This document shows, one piece after another, positions 1 through 9,009 of a stretch of DNA of 64,000 nt. Within the stretch, counting starts at the first letter, position 1. Each line of letters opens with the position of its first letter. The position numbers and the translations under genes were made by a program. A model generated the notes under the pieces. The model did not search any database and had not been told where the DNA came from. It saw only the letters and a list, made by a program, of their open reading frames with translations. This DNA comes from Tannerellaceae bacterium (lineage in GTDB: Bacteria > Bacteroidota > Bacteroidia > Bacteroidales > Tannerellaceae), in NCBI GenBank assembly GCA_031257015.1, contig JAIRPK010000053.1:1-64000 (forward strand). Reading direction: 5' to 3'.

Positions 1-140
1 CACCGGTGCGGGAACTGTCGGCACCGGTGCGGGAACTGTCGGCACCGGTGCGGGAACTGTCGGCACCGGTGCGGGAACTGTCGGCACCGGTGCGGGAACG
101 GTCGGCACCGGTGCGGGAACTGTCGGCACCGGTGCGGGAG
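1..140. repeat. Array 1: 21-bp tandem palindrome array (runs off left edge)
   Basis: Seven CACCGGTG cores start at 1, 22, 43, 64, 85, 106 and 127, exactly 21 bp apart. The core extends to the 10-bp perfect palindrome GCACCGGTGC. Copies are nearly identical; the unit at 85 has one substitution (AACGG for AACTG). The array probably continues left of the window. An open frame runs through it because 21 is a multiple of three; I do not regard that as a gene. Confidence 0.95.
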
Positions 141-498
141 GTAAATAAATACGGTGTCGTCCTGGAAAATTGCAAAAAGATTGAAAGGAAGGAGTTTCGC
201 CTCGTGCGATAATGAGAAATATAAATATGCAATTTGTGAGTTATTAGCCGGTTAATGCTGCTTTAAGCTATAATGACCGATTTCGGGACATATTTTTCCT
301 GTAATCCGCGGTGATTTTTCTCCAAAACAGAATCTGCAGTAAATCAAACAAATTCCGAAAACAGGAATCCGGACTATTCCCGACGGGCAATCCGGAAGCC
401 CGTAAGTGAAAACTAAAAGTCATGCTGCGGCTTGATACAAGCGCTCCTCCATTTCGACAATGCCGAAACAGGCAAAATAAAAAAAGGAAGAAAAATGA
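141..498. other. Intergenic, no feature recognised
   Basis: About 360 bp between array 1 and the end of the MerR gene. I see no convincing ORF, tRNA or strong terminator. Short open frames at 420-870 on the plus strand are shadows of the MerR gene. Confidence 0.5.
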
Positions 499-864
499 TT
501 ATTCAGGCTGCTCCGACTGGATGTCAGCAGCATCGAAAGCAGTTTTAATAGAGATAAGTTCAGCGCGGACACGTTCAAGCGAGTCAAGAAGAACAAGTTG
601 GCGGTCGATGTCATTACCTTTAACCTTGAGCTTTGCGCGAGCGCCTTCGAGCGTCATCTTTTGTTTTTTTACAAGGAAGAATATTTTACGGACTACCTCA
701 ATGTCATTCCTGTTATACTTGCGAGTTCCATTGCGAACGACACTTGGTTTCAGCATATCAAACTCTTTTTCCCAGTACCGGATCGTAGATTCGTTCAGTC
801 CGAACATTTCCGCCACCTCTCCGATAGAGAAATGAATTTTCAGCTCCTTGTTTTTTTTTTGCAT
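499..864 (-). CDS. MerR family transcriptional regulator
   Basis: A 121-aa regulator. The N-terminal winged-helix DNA-binding domain of the MerR family is clear at about residues 12-80: FSIGEVAEMFGLNESTIRYW (recognition helix-turn-helix), then KPSVVRNGTRKYNRNDIE and a second helix pair. A short C-terminal helix follows (about 90-118), as in dimerising MerR proteins; there is no effector-binding domain and no cysteine cluster, so no metal-sensing role is suggested. It begins 11 bp after the M23 peptidase stop on the same strand and is probably co-transcribed. Its target is unknown; the neighbourhood (peptidoglycan hydrolase, alaS) does not identify it. Confidence 0.88.
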   Translation of the reverse strand: MQKKNKELKIHFSIGEVAEMFGLNESTIRYWEKEFDMLKPSVVRNGTRKYNRNDIEVVRKIFFLVKKQKMTLEGARAKLKVKGNDIDRQLVLLDSLERVRAELISIKTAFDAADIQSEQPE

Positions 865-875
865 TGCGGCGGCAA

Positions 876-1859
876 TTAATCCATGACCTGCCCGTGATTG
901 TCCGCCTGTCGAATCATTTCGTCATAGCCGCGAGGCGTGAGATCAAGGAAGTAATACTTCTTGGGATCGTCATGCTTCCCCCTGACCAGCACTTCATAAT
1001 GCAGATGCGGCCCTGTTGATTTCCCTGTATTCCCTATATAACCGATTACTTCTCCACGGGCAACACGCTGGCCGACTCTGACATTAAACTTGCTCATGTG
1101 CGCATAAAGTGTTTGAAAGCCAAAACCATGGTCAATGATAACGCAATTACCATAATCCTGCTTCCATCCGACATAAGCAGCCGTTCCATTACCGGTTACA
1201 TAAATATCTGTTCCCTCCTTGGCCGCGAAATCCATTCCGGCATGAAACTTTGGCGTCCGGTATATTGGGTCGATACGCATTCCATATCCCGAAGCGGGAC
1301 GATTCAGAAGCGTCATTGCAACAGGCTGTATGGCAGGGATACACTTCAGTCTTTCCTCCTGCATTTTACCGATATTGACCAGTTCTTCCAGAGAATTGGA
1401 CTGAACATAGAGTTGCTTCGCCAGCATATCCATCTTTTGCGTAGTCGAAACGACAAGTTCCGAATTGGACAAGCTCGTAAGATGCTCATAGCGATTAGCC
1501 CCTCCGAAGCCGGACTTGCGAATAGATTCCGGGATAGATTCTGCCTGAAAGATTGCACGATAAAGATTCTCGTCGCGCTCCTGCAAGCTATTCAAGATTT
1601 CAAATGCCTGGTTAAGGCGAAGCGCAAGCGCCTCGTATTGAGTTTGCAATAATGTATTTTCTTTTCTCAATTGAGATTCGAGAGGAGAATCAAAAAATCT
1701 CATAAAAAGTAAAACAAAACCGGCAGCTAAAATAGTTGCCGTGCTTAAATGCCGAATTACCATGAATAATCTATCTTTAAAAGTCGGATTATATTTCTCG
1801 TAACTCAACGAATGTGGATCATATAAATAAATTGCTTTACGCTTTCTGAACAGCCCCAT
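876..1859 (-). CDS. M23 (LytM) family metallopeptidase, membrane anchored
   Basis: A 327-aa protein with a cytoplasmic N-terminus, one transmembrane helix near residues 38-54, a coiled-coil stretch (about 60-190) and a C-terminal M23 domain. Zinc-ligand motifs are intact: HAGMD and GPHLHYE. Such proteins cleave, or activate others that cleave, peptidoglycan cross-bridges in the periplasm. The coiled coil resembles EnvC/NlpD-like architecture, but a specific role cannot be assigned. It is divergent from alaS over a 116-bp gap and precedes the MerR gene in a two-gene unit. Confidence 0.9.
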   Translation of the reverse strand: MGLFRKRKAIYLYDPHSLSYEKYNPTFKDRLFMVIRHLSTATILAAGFVLLFMRFFDSPLESQLRKENTLLQTQYEALALRLNQAFEILNSLQERDENLYRAIFQAESIPESIRKSGFGGANRYEHLTSLSNSELVVSTTQKMDMLAKQLYVQSNSLEELVNIGKMQEERLKCIPAIQPVAMTLLNRPASGYGMRIDPIYRTPKFHAGMDFAAKEGTDIYVTGNGTAAYVGWKQDYGNCVIIDHGFGFQTLYAHMSKFNVRVGQRVARGEVIGYIGNTGKSTGPHLHYEVLVRGKHDDPKKYYFLDLTPRGYDEMIRQADNHGQVMD

Positions 1860-1889
1860 AAGAATATTTTTTGTTTAGACATACTGTCG

Positions 1890-1897
1890 CAAACGTA
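1890..1897 (-). promoter_or_regulatory. Candidate -7 box for the M23-MerR unit
   Basis: On the minus strand this reads TACGTTTG, a full match to the Bacteroidetes -7 consensus TAnnTTTG, about 30 bp before the M23 start codon. No matching -33 TTTG is visible at the usual spacing, so confidence is moderate. Confidence 0.45.
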
Positions 1898-1909
1898 ATA
1901 AATATATTT

Positions 1910-1917
1910 TAATTTTG
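1910..1917 (+). promoter_or_regulatory. Candidate -7 box for alaS
   Basis: TAATTTTG matches TAnnTTTG and lies about 60 bp before the alaS ATG. There is no clear -33 element. Confidence 0.4.
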
Positions 1918-1975
1918 CGAACAATTTTTCAATTTTTTACGAGTATATTATAGTATTAACATAAAAACAAATGAC

Positions 1976-4597
1976 ATGTTGACAGCGAAACAAACCCGCG
2001 AATCTTTCAAGGATTTTTTTATTTCCAAACATCATCGAATTGTTCCCTCCGCCCCCATGGTAATCAAGGGAGACCCTACATTAATGTTCACGAATGCCGG
2101 CATGAACCAGTTCAAAGACATCATTCTCGGCAATGTCGCCAACAAATATCCTCGCATAGCCGATTCTCAGAAATGCCTGCGCGTAAGCGGCAAGCACAAT
2201 GACCTGGAGGAAGTTGGCCATGATACGTATCATCACACCATGTTCGAGATGCTCGGCAACTGGTCGTTCGGTGATTACTTCAAGAGTGAAGCCATCGACT
2301 GGGCATGGGAATACCTCACCGGCATACTCAAGCTCTCTCCAGATCGCCTCTACGCCACCATTTTTGAGGGCAGTCCATCCGAAAACCTTGAGGAAGATGC
2401 AGAAGCAGCCGGTTACTGGGCAAAACATCTTCCCGCAAGCCGAATCCTCAAAGGCAACAAGAAAGACAACTTCTGGGAAATGGGCGACACCGGCCCGTGC
2501 GGCCCGTGCTCGGAAATACACATAGACATACGTCCAGAGAGTGAACGCAGCATCATCGACGGAGCCGAGCTTGTAAACAAAGATCATCCACAGGTAATCG
2601 AAATCTGGAATCTTGTCTTCATGCAATACAATCGCAAAGCAGACAAATCACTGGAGCCGCTGCCCGCAAAGGTTATCGACACCGGCATGGGATTCGAGCG
2701 CCTCTGCATGGCTATACAGGGCAAAACATCCAATTACGACACTGACATCTTCCAGCCCATCATTCGCCAAATATCCACGCTGACAGGTTACACTTACGGA
2801 GCAGAAACTTCAAAAGACATAGCCATGCGCGTAATCGCCGATCACATACGCACCATCGCCTTCTCCATCACTGACGGCCAACTGCCGTCCAATGCAAAAG
2901 CCGGATATGTAATCCGTCGCATATTGAGACGAGCCGTTCGCTATGGATATACATTCCTTGATCGTCGAGAAGCATTCATGTACCGCCTGCTTCCTATTCT
3001 AATCGAAACTATGGGCGACGCATATCCCGAACTGGAAGAGCAAAAAACACTAATAGAAAAAGTCATAAAAGAAGAAGAAGAAGCCTTCCTCCGCACATTG
3101 GAAAACGGCATCCGCCTTCTCGACAAGAAGATCGAAGAAGCAAAAGCCACATCATCCAACAAATTAAGCGGAGCCGACACCTTCATATTATATGACACAT
3201 TCGGCTTCCCACTTGACCTAACCGAACTCATCCTTCGCGAGCATGGAATGGAAGCTGACATCGACGGTTTCAACATCGAAATGCAAAAGCAAAAGGAACG
3301 TGCACGTAATGCAGCCGCCATCGAAGCCGACGACTGGGTCATAATAAAGGAAGGTGAAAGCAAGTTCGTCGGCTATGATTACACAGAAACAGAAACGGAA
3401 ATCATCCGTTACCGAAAAATCAAACAAAAGAACAAAGAGCTATATCAGCTCGTCCTCAGTCAAACCCCCTTCTATGCTGAGAAAGGCGGGCAAGTCGGCG
3501 ACACTGGCCAGCTCATCTCCGACAATGAAAAAATCAATATCATAGACACAAAAAGCGAAAACAACCTGTCGATACATCTCTCCGATACTCTCCCTGAAGA
3601 TCTCACCTCAACATTCATCGCCCACATCAACGAACATAAGCGCATCCAATGCGAATGTAACCACTCCGGTACTCATCTTCTCCACGAAGCCCTGCGAGAA
3701 GTTCTCGGCACGCACGTTGAACAACGAGGCTCCTACGTCTCTCCCGAATCCCTTCGCTTCGACTTCTCCCATTTCAGCAAAGTAACCGACGAAGAGCTTC
3801 GCAAAATAGAGCGCATTGTCGGAGAAAAGATACGCGCCGACTACAAACTGGAAGAGCACCGCTCCATGCCCATTGCCAAAGCCAGGGAAATAGGCGCAAT
3901 GGCACTGTTCGGAGAAAAATACGGTGACGAAGTCCGCGTAATAAAGTACGGCAGTTCAATAGAGCTATGCGGAGGCACACATATACCATCCACCGGCATG
4001 ATCGGTACACTGCGCATCATATCCGAAAGTTCTATCGCCGCCGGCGTCCGTCGCATCGAAGCCGTCACGGCAGATAACGCCGAAGAATACTTCTTTCGTC
4101 AGCAAGACATCCTCCGCGAAATCCGCGGCATGATGAACAACATGCCCAACCTGGTTCAAACAATCAAAAAGTCAATTGATGAGAATGCCGAGCTAAAACG
4201 ACAGCTCGAAGAATACCTGAAAGAAAAAGCCGCGCTCCTCAAGAAAGACATCCTCTCTCACTCCGAACTTCGCAATGGCGTAAGGCTCATCCGCTACATA
4301 GGTGACATACCCGCAGAAATCCTCAAAGAAATCGCCTTCCGCATTAAATCAGAGCTTAAAGACAGCTTCGTCTTCGTCGCCGGTACAGAAAACAATCTAA
4401 AGCCAACAATACTGCTCATGCTCAGCGACGACCTCGTCTCATCAGGCAGCAACGCCGCACAACTAATCAAGGACAATGCCCGTCATATCCAGGGCGGCGG
4501 CGGCGGCCAGCCCCACTTCGCTACCGCAGGCGGGAAAAACCCCGATGGGCTGCTGATAGCCGTAGAATCCATCATCGAAACCCTCGGATTGAAGTAA
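1976..4597 (+). CDS. alaS: Alanine--tRNA ligase
   Basis: An 873-aa class II synthetase that charges tRNA-Ala and clears mischarged Ser/Gly. The catalytic core is N-terminal ([20 protein letters not shown] around residues 70-90, [14 protein letters not shown] next). The editing domain has HSGTHLLH near residue 563 and CGGTH near residue 664, its zinc-binding residues. The C-terminal DHHA1 region ends with [14 protein letters not shown]. Length is normal for the family. The start follows a short leader containing a TAATTTTG box. aroB begins 9 bp downstream and is probably co-transcribed. Confidence 0.98.
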   Translation: MLTAKQTRESFKDFFISKHHRIVPSAPMVIKGDPTLMFTNAGMNQFKDIILGNVANKYPRIADSQKCLRVSGKHNDLEEVGHDTYHHTMFEMLGNWSFGDYFKSEAIDWAWEYLTGILKLSPDRLYATIFEGSPSENLEEDAEAAGYWAKHLPASRILKGNKKDNFWEMGDTGPCGPCSEIHIDIRPESERSIIDGAELVNKDHPQVIEIWNLVFMQYNRKADKSLEPLPAKVIDTGMGFERLCMAIQGKTSNYDTDIFQPIIRQISTLTGYTYGAETSKDIAMRVIADHIRTIAFSITDGQLPSNAKAGYVIRRILRRAVRYGYTFLDRREAFMYRLLPILIETMGDAYPELEEQKTLIEKVIKEEEEAFLRTLENGIRLLDKKIEEAKATSSNKLSGADTFILYDTFGFPLDLTELILREHGMEADIDGFNIEMQKQKERARNAAAIEADDWVIIKEGESKFVGYDYTETETEIIRYRKIKQKNKELYQLVLSQTPFYAEKGGQVGDTGQLISDNEKINIIDTKSENNLSIHLSDTLPEDLTSTFIAHINEHKRIQCECNHSGTHLLHEALREVLGTHVEQRGSYVSPESLRFDFSHFSKVTDEELRKIERIVGEKIRADYKLEEHRSMPIAKAREIGAMALFGEKYGDEVRVIKYGSSIELCGGTHIPSTGMIGTLRIISESSIAAGVRRIEAVTADNAEEYFFRQQDILREIRGMMNNMPNLVQTIKKSIDENAELKRQLEEYLKEKAALLKKDILSHSELRNGVRLIRYIGDIPAEILKEIAFRIKSELKDSFVFVAGTENNLKPTILLMLSDDLVSSGSNAAQLIKDNARHIQGGGGGQPHFATAGGKNPDGLLIAVESIIETLGLK

Positions 4598-4606
4598 GTA
4601 TCCGAC

Positions 4607-5668
4607 ATGTCCACAATCAAAATAACAGACAGACTCGCGGAAGAGTTAACATCCCATCTCGCCTCCGGCAGCCAGGACAAGATATTCATCCTCACAGACA
4701 CGAATACACACACGCAATGCCTCCCCCTGTTGCAACACATCCCCGCGCTTGCCCATGCCAAAGAACTAGTCATACACGCAGGCGACACCAACAAGACATT
4801 GGAACAACTCTCCGCAGTCTGGCAGTTTCTCTCCGACAACGGCGCCACTCGCCATTCATTATTAATTAATGTAGGCGGCGGCATGATAACCGATCTTGGA
4901 GGTTTCGCCGGAGCAACATTCAAGCGCGGCATACGCACCATCAACATCCCTACCACGCTTATGGCCTCCGTCGATGCCTCCATAGGCGGGAAAACAGGCG
5001 TCAATTTCAACGGCCTCAAAAACGAGATTGGCGCATTCCATTTCCCCGACGCCATCCTCATCGACTGCATGTTTCTAAAGACGCTTGACAGGCAGAACAT
5101 ACTCTCCGGCTATGCAGAAATGCTGAAACATTCCCTTCTGGATGCCAAGGCCGACGGTTCATTTGCCGCAATACTGTCATTCAACCCGGATGCGATCGAA
5201 TATTCAGAGCTAAACCAAATGGTCGCCCGTTCGATCGCTGTCAAAGCGTGTATCGTCGAGGAAGATCCAATGGAGAAAGGCATCCGCAAGGCGCTCAACT
5301 TAGGCCATACCATAGGACATGCTATTGAGAGCCTCTCCTTCCAATCCCCAAACCCTCTGCTGCACGGCCATGCAGTAGCCATCGGGCTGATATGCGAGCT
5401 GTACCTTTCCCATCGTCTTTGCGGGTTCCCGATTGAGAAGCTTCGCAGCATAGCTGCATATATTAAGGAGTATTACGCCCCGTTTCCGCTTGCCTGCAAG
5501 CATTATGATGCCCTGTACGACCTTATGCGGCACGACAAGAAGAATGAGAGCGATGCGATAAACTTTACGCTCATTGCCAACATCGGCGACATTCGCATAA
5601 ACCAAATAGCAGACAGGCGTCTCATCGAGCTTTCCCTGGATTTTTATCAGGATTTCTTTGGTTTATAA
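4607..5668 (+). CDS. aroB: 3-dehydroquinate synthase
   Basis: A 353-aa enzyme of the shikimate pathway converting DAHP to 3-dehydroquinate with NAD and a divalent metal. Family motifs are visible: GGGMITDLGGFAGATFKRG (NAD-binding loop), PTTLMASVDASIGGKTGVN, GYAEMLKHSLL and the metal-site sequence LNLGHTIGHAIE. Length is typical. It lies 9 bp after alaS. The -33 element of the downstream tRNA promoter lies within its last codons. Confidence 0.96.
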   Translation: MSTIKITDRLAEELTSHLASGSQDKIFILTDTNTHTQCLPLLQHIPALAHAKELVIHAGDTNKTLEQLSAVWQFLSDNGATRHSLLINVGGGMITDLGGFAGATFKRGIRTINIPTTLMASVDASIGGKTGVNFNGLKNEIGAFHFPDAILIDCMFLKTLDRQNILSGYAEMLKHSLLDAKADGSFAAILSFNPDAIEYSELNQMVARSIAVKACIVEEDPMEKGIRKALNLGHTIGHAIESLSFQSPNPLLHGHAVAIGLICELYLSHRLCGFPIEKLRSIAAYIKEYYAPFPLACKHYDALYDLMRHDKKNESDAINFTLIANIGDIRINQIADRRLIELSLDFYQDFFGL

Positions 5669-5687
5669 ATCTAATTGCATACCTTTG
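5657..5687 (+). promoter_or_regulatory. Promoter of tRNA-Pro (TTTG-N19-TACCTTTG)
   Basis: TTTG at 5657-5660 and TACCTTTG at 5680-5687 are separated by exactly 19 bp, the Bacteroidetes sigma-ABfr consensus arrangement. Predicted transcription starts roughly 10 bp before the tRNA. The -33 box overlaps the 3' end of aroB. Confidence 0.8.
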
Positions 5688-5704
5688 TGCACCCTTAAAA
5701 AGCG

Positions 5705-5780
5705 CGGGGTGTAGCTCAGCCAGGTTTAGAGTACGCGTCTGGGGGGCGTGTGGTCGCTAGTTCGAATCTAGTCACCCCGA
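5705..5780 (+). tRNA. tRNA-Pro (anticodon GGG)
   Basis: Cloverleaf: acceptor CGGGGTG/CACCCCG with discriminator A; D-arm GCTC/GAGT; anticodon loop CTGGGGG with anticodon GGG; T-arm with loop TTCGAAT. The anticodon stem contains G-U pairs. No CCA is encoded: the 3' end is followed by CTA. Confidence 0.93.
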
Positions 5781-5791
5781 CTAAAAGGAGC

Positions 5792-5830
5792 AGAAGAGGC
5801 CGGATGAAAGTCCGGCCTCTTCTCTTTATA
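5792..5830 (+). terminator. Terminator after tRNA-Pro
   Basis: A 13-bp perfect stem (5792-5804 with 5811-5823) with a TGAAAG loop, followed by a T-rich run. Confidence 0.85.
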
Positions 5831-5894
5831 TATATATCGTAATGGCTGAAGCAGGGCGAGGGTGACAAACGGTTGAAGGCATTGCGGATAAGCA

Positions 5895-5933
5895 GGAAGA
5901 GGGGCGCAGCATGATCTGTTGCGCCCCTCTTCC
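5895..5933. terminator. Strong hairpin between convergent transcripts
   Basis: A 14-bp perfect stem, GGAAGAGGGGCGCA with its complement, and an 11-nt loop. It lies between tRNA-Pro and the end of the CapA-NlpC gene and could stop transcription from the minus strand. It lacks a long U tract. Confidence 0.6.
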
Positions 5934-5993
5934 GTTCCTACCCGTCATGCCGTTTCGAGAATGAATGAAGCGGCGGATTTCGTATGTGCGAGC

Positions 5994-7517
5994 CTAGCCC
6001 AGAACTCTTAGTCCGGTGACGTACCGCGGCTTGTAGTATTTTGATTTGTTGAGCTGGTCGATGCTCACTCCCCGCCGGCAAGCATGGATGAAAGACACGT
6101 TGCCGTCCTCGTCGTTTGAGATGACTATGCCTACATGACCTACGTATTTCGACTGTATGTTCCTGCCCTTGAAGAAGATCAGATCGCCGGTTTTGAGTTC
6201 GGATATATCCACTCGATTGCCCTGCATTACCTGCGCCAGGCATGAGGCGCTCAGACTGTAACCGAAATTCCTGAATACAAAGGATGTGAAGCCCGAACAG
6301 TCGAACGCCTTCGGCCCCTTTGATCCCCGTCGGTACGGCTTGCCGATGAACTGTTTTGAATAGTCGATAATGTTTTGAGCGACATAGACCGTGTCGCAGT
6401 TCACGGTATATTCCAGGAAGTCTCCGTACTGCACTTCGCCCGTGAGCTGTCGCTTTTCAATAGCGCCATCGGCGGAGATACTCAAGCCTGTATCGGGGAA
6501 GTCCAGTTCCGTCAAGCGCTTGATTTCCCTTGCAGCGGAATGGTTTTCATCAGCCACGGGTCCTGTTTTGTCAAGCTGGAGGAAGGAGTATATATGGCCT
6601 TTGACGAATCGGCCTTCACGGTCAGTAAAAACCTTGACGATGGGCGCATATCCGCTTATTCCGCTTATGCTGAAATCCCCCGAAGTGCAGAAGTTGCCGA
6701 GGCTGTAAATGATGAATCTGTCCTTGTATAATTCCGCAGCGCGAACCACATGAGGCCCATGTCCGAAGACGACATCCGCCCCTGCATCAACCATTTCGTG
6801 GGCAAATTGCCAGACATTCCCCCGGTTTTCGCCGTAGAACGTCTCGGTCGTCCTTGTGACTCGATTGTGGGCTTTGCCTTCGGCTCCGCCGTGAAAGGAA
6901 ACGATAACGACATCGCAGTCTTTGTCCAGCTCCTCGACTATCTTCCGGGCATAAGCAAGGTCAGTAATCCTCACCGTTCCCGAATTGGGAGCAAAGCCGC
7001 AGAAGCCATACTTGACGCCGTTGATAACGAATCGCGAGGTTTCGCAGACGTCCTTCAGCCCTGCATACGCAAGCCCTGCATTCTTGAGCGTCCTGACCGT
7101 ATTATCCCGGCCTGCCTGTCCGAAGTCGCCGTTATGATTGTTCGCGATGTTCATCACATCATAGCCGGCTTCGGTCAGGTAACTGACATAGCGATCAGGC
7201 ATACGAAAGAAATAACACCCCCCGTCACTCTTGCAGTTCTTCTCCTGCCCGCCGGCATCGAGGAAGCAACCCTCCAGGTTGCCGAAGGTTACGTTCGCAT
7301 CCGCAAGAATCCCTTTTACATTCCGCAAAAGTCCCTTTCCATCATCCACGGGCAGCTTGGCTACTGACGGGTAGTTCGACCCCAGCATAATGTCGCCGGT
7401 ACCGATAATAGACAGTAGTTCGCCGCCATCAGCGTTTTGGGCCATGACAGACACGAAAAAAGGCGCAAATGCAACATGCGCCAAAAATGTTCTCACAAAA
7501 GTTCTTGTATTCTGCAT
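5994..7517 (-). CDS. CapA-like metallophosphatase fused to NlpC/P60 peptidase
   Basis: A two-domain secreted protein of 507 aa. Residues about 30-300 form a CapA/PgsA-type calcineurin-like domain (GTGDIMLG, FGNLEG, NIANNHNGDFG, VIVSFHGGAE, FGHGPHVVRAAE). The C-terminal 120 residues form an NlpC/P60 cysteine peptidase with Cys407 (FDCSGF), His461 (GHVGIV) and His478 (FIHA). I chose the internal ATG ending at 7517: it gives a good signal peptide, and a TATGTTTG promoter box overlaps the upstream ATG at 7550. NlpC/P60 domains usually cut D-Glu-meso-DAP links in peptidoglycan; the partner domain suggests an envelope-polymer role, but the substrate is unknown. Confidence 0.88.
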   Translation of the reverse strand: MQNTRTFVRTFLAHVAFAPFFVSVMAQNADGGELLSIIGTGDIMLGSNYPSVAKLPVDDGKGLLRNVKGILADANVTFGNLEGCFLDAGGQEKNCKSDGGCYFFRMPDRYVSYLTEAGYDVMNIANNHNGDFGQAGRDNTVRTLKNAGLAYAGLKDVCETSRFVINGVKYGFCGFAPNSGTVRITDLAYARKIVEELDKDCDVVIVSFHGGAEGKAHNRVTRTTETFYGENRGNVWQFAHEMVDAGADVVFGHGPHVVRAAELYKDRFIIYSLGNFCTSGDFSISGISGYAPIVKVFTDREGRFVKGHIYSFLQLDKTGPVADENHSAAREIKRLTELDFPDTGLSISADGAIEKRQLTGEVQYGDFLEYTVNCDTVYVAQNIIDYSKQFIGKPYRRGSKGPKAFDCSGFTSFVFRNFGYSLSASCLAQVMQGNRVDISELKTGDLIFFKGRNIQSKYVGHVGIVISNDEDGNVSFIHACRRGVSIDQLNKSKYYKPRYVTGLRVLG

Positions 7518-7543
7518 TTTAAAAATAATTAAATAACCGCTTA

Positions 7544-7551
7544 CAAACATA
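7544..7551 (-). promoter_or_regulatory. -7 box for the CapA-NlpC gene
   Basis: The minus strand reads TATGTTTG (TAnnTTTG). It overlaps the more upstream possible ATG and so supports the internal start at 7517. Confidence 0.55.
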
Positions 7552-7663
7552 GGAAAAAATCATAAAAACGCCAACTCATCGTAGCCATAACGCCCCAACC
7601 AAGGTCATTCACCCATTCATCCGCCGCCCCTTCACGCCCCCGCTCGCAAGCCCGCTTCACAGT

Positions 7664-7787
7664 CAGTCGGCATTTGACGACTGTGCAGTCGGCAACTTAC
7701 GACTGACCAGTCGGCAACTTACGACTGTGCAGTCGGCGACTCACGACTGTGCAGTCGGCAACCTACGACTGTACAGTCGGCGACCGG
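7664..7787. repeat. Array 2: 22-bp tandem palindrome array
   Basis: Six CAGTCGG motifs start at 7664, 7686, 7708, 7730, 7752 and 7774, exactly 22 bp apart. Each unit joins CGACTG and CAGTCG arms around two bases; the copy near 7768 is a perfect 14-bp palindrome, CGACTGTACAGTCG. The array lies between two minus-strand genes, ending just after the flippase stop codon. Confidence 0.93.
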
Positions 7788-7794
7788 CAACAGA

Positions 7795-9006
7795 TTAATA
7801 TAAGCGTCTAAAGAAATACAGGAAAGCCGACACTCCCGTCATGCACACGAAAGCCGCAACACTGCTAATCGCCGACCCCGTCAGCCCCATCGTCGGGATC
7901 AGCAAATAACCGGCAACGAGAATCACCCCCAGGCCTGTAAGCGACGATGCGGCGGCATATCGAATCCCCCCACTGCCGATGAAGTGATGACTGAGAACAG
8001 TATTAAGTCCAAGAGCAACAATCCCAGGCGCAAGAATCATAATAATATGCCGAAGCCCCTTGAAGTCAGCCGTAAAAAGCCACGACGTATAGACATCTTC
8101 CGGGATAGCAACCAGGACTGCAACCATCGCCACCAGCGCCGCCATGGCATAGCCCGCCGCCTTGCGCGTCACCTCCCTTTGCGCCCGCGGGTCAGTGGTT
8201 TGCGCAATCCTGTTATACTGTATATGCGCAATGCTTCGGCTCGTATGCCATACGCTTTCTGCGATTCGCGTTGCAGCGTCGAGGATGCCCACCGCCCCCC
8301 GTCCGAGATGCTGCTCGACGAAGAAATAGTTCACCCTCGTTGCAAGCATCTCCGCCACATTATCCACGCAACCCCAGAGGCCATAAACAAACATATCCCT
8401 GATAATATGCCGAACAGTAAAAGCCGTCGCCCCCTCCCCTGAAGCCGCCAATCGGATACGCTTCAGCACTCTGGCCAGACTGAAGACAAGCGCCGCCGCA
8501 TAAGTCATGTACAGCGCCGCCAGATAGCCGCCGACATCCGCCCTCCCCATGCAGAAATAGACAAAAATCACAATTGGGAAAAGCCCCCCGCCCTGAATAA
8601 TATTCGTCATGTTAAACCCCCGCAAGTCATTCCCCGCCAGCAGCATCCGCGAATGAGACATGGGAATGGAATACAGCAGCGAAAGCGCATAAGCATGAGC
8701 GGCATAGCCATCGGGAATGATTCCCGCCACAGCCATGGTTGCCGTCCCCGCTGCACTCCCGGCAACTGTCCACAGAAGCGCAATAGGATAAAGAATCCCT
8801 GCCGGATAGCGGTTCATGAAATACACAATCGTATTCCCGCTCAGCAAGCTGTTGACCGTAACATTAATATTCATCGAAGCCCATAGCAGTGCAACAACCC
8901 CCAGCCCCTCCGGCCCCAGTGTACGTGCATTAACAAGGATCAGTGCGAGGTTAAGAACAGCAACAGTATATCGAGCGCCAATCACGCTGATGATCTGCCT
9001 CAACAT
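7795..9006 (-). CDS. Polysaccharide flippase-like membrane protein (MATE/MOP superfamily)
   Basis: A 403-aa protein that is almost entirely hydrophobic, with about 12 predicted transmembrane helices. The N-terminal segment ALILVNARTLGPEGLGVVAL is the typical Wzx/RfbX start. It probably flips lipid-linked glycan repeat units across the inner membrane, but no glycosyltransferase genes are nearby, so the glycan is unknown. It ends the ribF-deacetylase-flippase unit, starting 3 bp after the deacetylase stop. It is slightly shorter than many Wzx proteins but looks complete. Confidence 0.8.
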   Translation of the reverse strand: MLRQIISVIGARYTVAVLNLALILVNARTLGPEGLGVVALLWASMNINVTVNSLLSGNTIVYFMNRYPAGILYPIALLWTVAGSAAGTATMAVAGIIPDGYAAHAYALSLLYSIPMSHSRMLLAGNDLRGFNMTNIIQGGGLFPIVIFVYFCMGRADVGGYLAALYMTYAAALVFSLARVLKRIRLAASGEGATAFTVRHIIRDMFVYGLWGCVDNVAEMLATRVNYFFVEQHLGRGAVGILDAATRIAESVWHTSRSIAHIQYNRIAQTTDPRAQREVTRKAAGYAMAALVAMVAVLVAIPEDVYTSWLFTADFKGLRHIIMILAPGIVALGLNTVLSHHFIGSGGIRYAAASSLTGLGVILVAGYLLIPTMGLTGSAISSVAAFVCMTGVSAFLYFFRRLY

Positions 9007-9009
9007 ACC

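Noticed and set aside
6..212. 68-codon open frame with repeated RELSAPV
   Set aside because: By-product of the 21-bp array 1, for the same reason.
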